DNA from: an uncultured Bacteroidales bacterium
GTDB lineage: Bacteria > Bacteroidota > Bacteroidia > Bacteroidales > Paludibacteraceae
Reading direction: 5' to 3'
Assembly: GCA_902798385.1 (NCBI GenBank)
Contig: CADBWK010000023.1
Location: 1 to 36,025 of the forward strand
Length of the DNA stretch: 36,025 bases
Under the pieces are notes generated by a model, which was not told where the DNA came from, searched no databases, and saw only the letters and a list, made by a program, of their open reading frames with translations. A program made the translations under genes and the position numbers. How positions within the stretch are numbered: the first letter of the stretch is position 1; every line of letters begins with the position of its first letter. This document shows positions 34,401 to 36,025 of this stretch, piece after piece.

Positions 34401-36025
34401 TTTGCTCTACATCGTCCACCGAACGCGGCATAATAGAGATAGCAGCTTCATCGTCATAACGCACTACACCGATAATCGTATATATTGCGCCATCCAACAT
34501 AGTCGGATTATAGAGTTGCGTATTGAGTGCCAAAGTGTTGACACCATCCGAGAAACTGGTGGTAGAAGCCGTATAAGTAAGGTTCTCTAATTTTACTACA
34601 GTTCCTTGCTCATTCGGATATCCGCTCGTCAAAGCAGCAATAGTAGTTACACGCGGAGTAATAGCCTCTGCGGTAGTAACAGTTACATCTGTAGAAACCA
34701 AAGTCGTCATCTCCGGATAGCCTTGATACAATTTTGACTTTGTACCAATAACTACTCCATTCAGTTTGTTGCCTGCTACAAAATTGTGACCGGACTTATA
34801 AAGCAGAATACCCTTTTCATTAGCAGCATCAGCGATCCATGCACGACTGCCATTTACGCCGGTTACAACCCAATTGGTAACAACCACATTAAATGCTGTT
34901 TCTGAAGAAGTAGTAGCCTCCAACAATGCAGCCAAAGACTCCAACGCTTCAACTTTTGTGAAAGTCTTCTCTGCTACAGCACTTACATCGCTACCTTTAA
35001 CAGCAATTGCCTTAACGGTGGTTGTGCCATCTGCATTTACTACGAACGGAGCGGTATACTCTGTCGAACTCGTTGTCGGATCAACACCATTCGTAGTATA
35101 ATAAATATGATCTGCATCATCGTGAGAAATAGTAACCGTCGTTGAACCAACGAAGTTTACATCACCCGAGATAGACGGAGCCTCAATTGCAGGAGCCTCT
35201 CCAAAGTAAATTTTAATAACCTTGATTTGGAGGTTCTTAGCATTAGTAACCTTGATTGAATGAGCCACATTAGCTTTTTGATTAGCTGGTGCTATATCGA
35301 AAGTATATGCATCATTTTTACATCCTGATGCTGCTGTACTAACAGCTGTTTCTCCTTGATAGATATTCCAAGCTACATCAGCAGCACCTCCGCTATTACC
35401 AGAAACAACAATCTTTTCAATTGGACTTGTAAATTCTGGAAGCAAGATATATGCGCCACTCTTACCAATAAAGAAATAATCACTTCCGCTTACTTTATAA
35501 TTAGTCGGAGCATGACATGTTACTGAATAACCAGAAACAGAGTTGGTGTAGGTCCCATCTTCTGTTGTATTTGATGTCGGGAATCCCCAGTTTCCATCAA
35601 TAAGATTTAATGTTACATCCGGACCTTCGGTAATCTCATAAGCAGCAGTTGCTACTTCGCTATCGTCATAACTATCTTTTACCGCATAAGCCTTGATGGT
35701 TGTATTTGCAGAAACTGGGATTGCTGCGGAGTATACTGACGAACCAGTTGAAGGAGTAGTTCCATCGGTGGTGTAATAAATTGTTGCACCAGCCGTAGAA
35801 GAAATAGTTACGTTCTGTGTACCTTCGTACGAACCAGAAGCCGGACTAAATGTCGGAGTCGCACAAGTCGGAGTTACAGGAGTGCTACCTGTCGGCGAAT
35901 AAGTCAACTTCAATCCAGCAACTTGCGCATTATATGTTGAATTATTCGTGTTGTTTTTATATATACATACCTTGTAAGCTGTGTTAGCAGATGTTTCAGT
36001 AAGCGTCCATGTGTTACTTCCGCTT
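31483..36025 (-). CDS. Very large multidomain surface protein, 5' end beyond the window
   Basis: The frame stays open to the window edge, so the start is outside; at least 1513 residues are encoded. Visible from N to C: two chitobiase C-terminal/Fn3-like domains (IYYTTDGTTPSTGSSVYSA; IYYTTNGVDPTTSSTEYTAP) separated by a beta-rich region; two copies of an OB-fold-like domain (each with YKSGHxFxAGxKLNG); Ig-like (Big) domains, including LESIAISGTATELEYTEGQ; a domain beginning DNYVKVTASQADWSGDYILV; and the shared C-terminal tag MMINGQLYILRGEKKYDATG. No catalytic motif is seen in this part. It is probably secreted and displayed on the surface, as adhesin or binding protein, or is the tail of an enzyme whose active domain lies outside. 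One sampled line is clearly more AT-rich than the operons to the left. Confidence 0.85.
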   Translation of the reverse strand, partial: SGSNTWTLTETSANTAYKVCIYKNNTNNSTYNAQVAGLKLTYSPTGSTPVTPTCATPTFSPASGSYEGTQNVTISSTAGATIYYTTDGTTPSTGSSVYSAAIPVSANTTIKAYAVKDSYDDSEVATAAYEITEGPDVTLNLIDGNWGFPTSNTTEDGTYTNSVSGYSVTCHAPTNYKVSGSDYFFIGKSGAYILLPEFTSPIEKIVVSGNSGGAADVAWNIYQGETAVSTAASGCKNDAYTFDIAPANQKANVAHSIKVTNAKNLQIKVIKIYFGEAPAIEAPSISGDVNFVGSTTVTISHDDADHIYYTTNGVDPTTSSTEYTAPFVVNADGTTTVKAIAVKGSDVSAVAEKTFTKVEALESLAALLEATTSSETAFNVVVTNWVVTGVNGSRAWIADAANEKGILLYKSGHNFVAGNKLNGVVIGTKSKLYQGYPEMTTLVSTDVTVTTAEAITPRVTTIAALTSGYPNEQGTVVKLENLTYTASTTSFSDGVNTLALNTQLYNPTMLDGAIYTIIGVVRYDDEAAISIMPRSVDDVEQTGGGGMPEVTGLAALKAEATGTSYLLNLTNAIVTLVDGSNAFIEDATAGALIYKSGHGFSAGDKLNGQYEVTTATYQGKFEITAIAATTGTKTTGAEIPVTTLTIAQLNANFAANESKRIKIVGVNVTDAVESGDATARTGEISDGENTITLYAGKSGVTAAENANIDVIGYPTFHNTDQQLAVWAQTDITVNEKEDPELAYDPVSETIEQGASWSAPTLTNPHSLTIASYASNNESVATVTGEGVIALAGGLGTAVITAHTDGDATYAAGNATYTITVNEAGTYSMSFDLSRASYDDAADEEVVWNSNVVTITAQKNTGTKVTNYLAGNYSSGTLIAETRLYENNILAFTPKAGVTITKVEWHATAKAYAESLAKEGTTTAWTNATAALDGTDDKLVIITPSAAGEFSAVLGKSGSNKGTRALNVVVFYTAESEKAKLTASISIDDMNMAVGDDDILLSAIAATSNPNKKAISYEITSGTAVTIEGTGAEAALHAAAAGSATITATIPDDLGNYTGATASFTVTVSAAATLESIAISGTATELEYTEGQSFNPAGLTVMGHYSNGSDAEITEGIDWTFDPDPLTEGTTSVSVTATVETISSDAIVVNGLTVSGPAPVGDNYVKVTASQADWSGDYILVYEDGTDAYVWNGDYNDAASNYALATISSNTIAKPAAAAVITIAAASEGKYTLQVNDDKYFQDNGSNSKLIFTDAIADAAEVTISYETDWTKLLFSERCIRFNSSSGQTRFRFYAADGQQKVQLYKKETPEPPTPVYETVRSGLECGRHYTVCLAKNITHIEGATFWNLTYRNNAGTEAYLVGEDAPEAGKPYIFQATAETLRVVYGEETAGAPVANGALVGTFEDLDAAALNTINETGENDIYMLFNNELRPIGTNNHLDAHRAYVLYNLLQEVPAAGFAPGKKVKRMPMQGQTTTDCELINAAEAPVKMMINGQLYILRGEKKYDATGRLVK

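Overview
The window looks like a chromosomal segment of a Bacteroidota bacterium, most likely an uncultured gut or rumen member of the Bacteroidales. The reasons are a SusC/SusD pair, several lipoprotein signal peptides, weak Shine-Dalgarno sequences, and seven promoters of the Bacteroidales type (TTTG, exactly 20 nt, TAnnTTTG). Almost every gene lies on the minus strand. The exceptions are an AraC-type regulator and tRNA-Phe. There is no gene-free stretch longer than about 180 nt.

Right to left on the minus strand. At 31483-36025 is the 3' part of a very large multidomain surface protein that runs off the window. It is followed by a 42-residue peptide gene and a hairpin terminator with a UUCG loop. 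At 28315-31139 is a two-gene operon for a small outer-membrane barrel and a GltS sodium/glutamate symporter. Next come tRNA-Phe (plus) and the divergent tRNA methyltransferase gene trmO.

From 27224 down to 15160 runs a long starch-type operon: four GH13 enzymes and one non-catalytic secreted protein, then two deoxynucleoside kinases and a tyrosine recombinase. The amylase-to-kinase junction is a TAATG overlap and the later junctions are 7 nt or an ATGA overlap. There is no SusC/SusD pair here. Instead all five secreted proteins end in the same short C-terminal tag, and three of them share a 'YDFYIK' module. The tag of one enzyme and the signal peptide of the next are written in two frames of the same 86 bases.

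From 14152 down to 243 is a cellulose/beta-glucan utilization operon: GH94 cellobiose phosphorylase, GH5 endoglucanase, a secreted binding-domain protein, SusC, SusD, a surface glycan-binding lipoprotein, a GPH-family sugar transporter and a GH9 glucanase lipoprotein. The AraC-type regulator is divergent from GH94 and is the obvious candidate regulator. The inferred route is cleavage outside the cell by GH5/GH9, uptake by SusCD, inner-membrane transport by the GPH symporter and phosphorolysis by GH94. The SusC gene has lost its start: it is joined out of frame to the binding-domain gene at about 9540-9556, which points to a deletion or an assembly join. A partial tRNA-Thr closes the left edge.

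Smaller features are heptamer tandem repeats inside coding sequences, octamer tandem repeats between genes, and a 51-nt in-frame deletion in one kinase.
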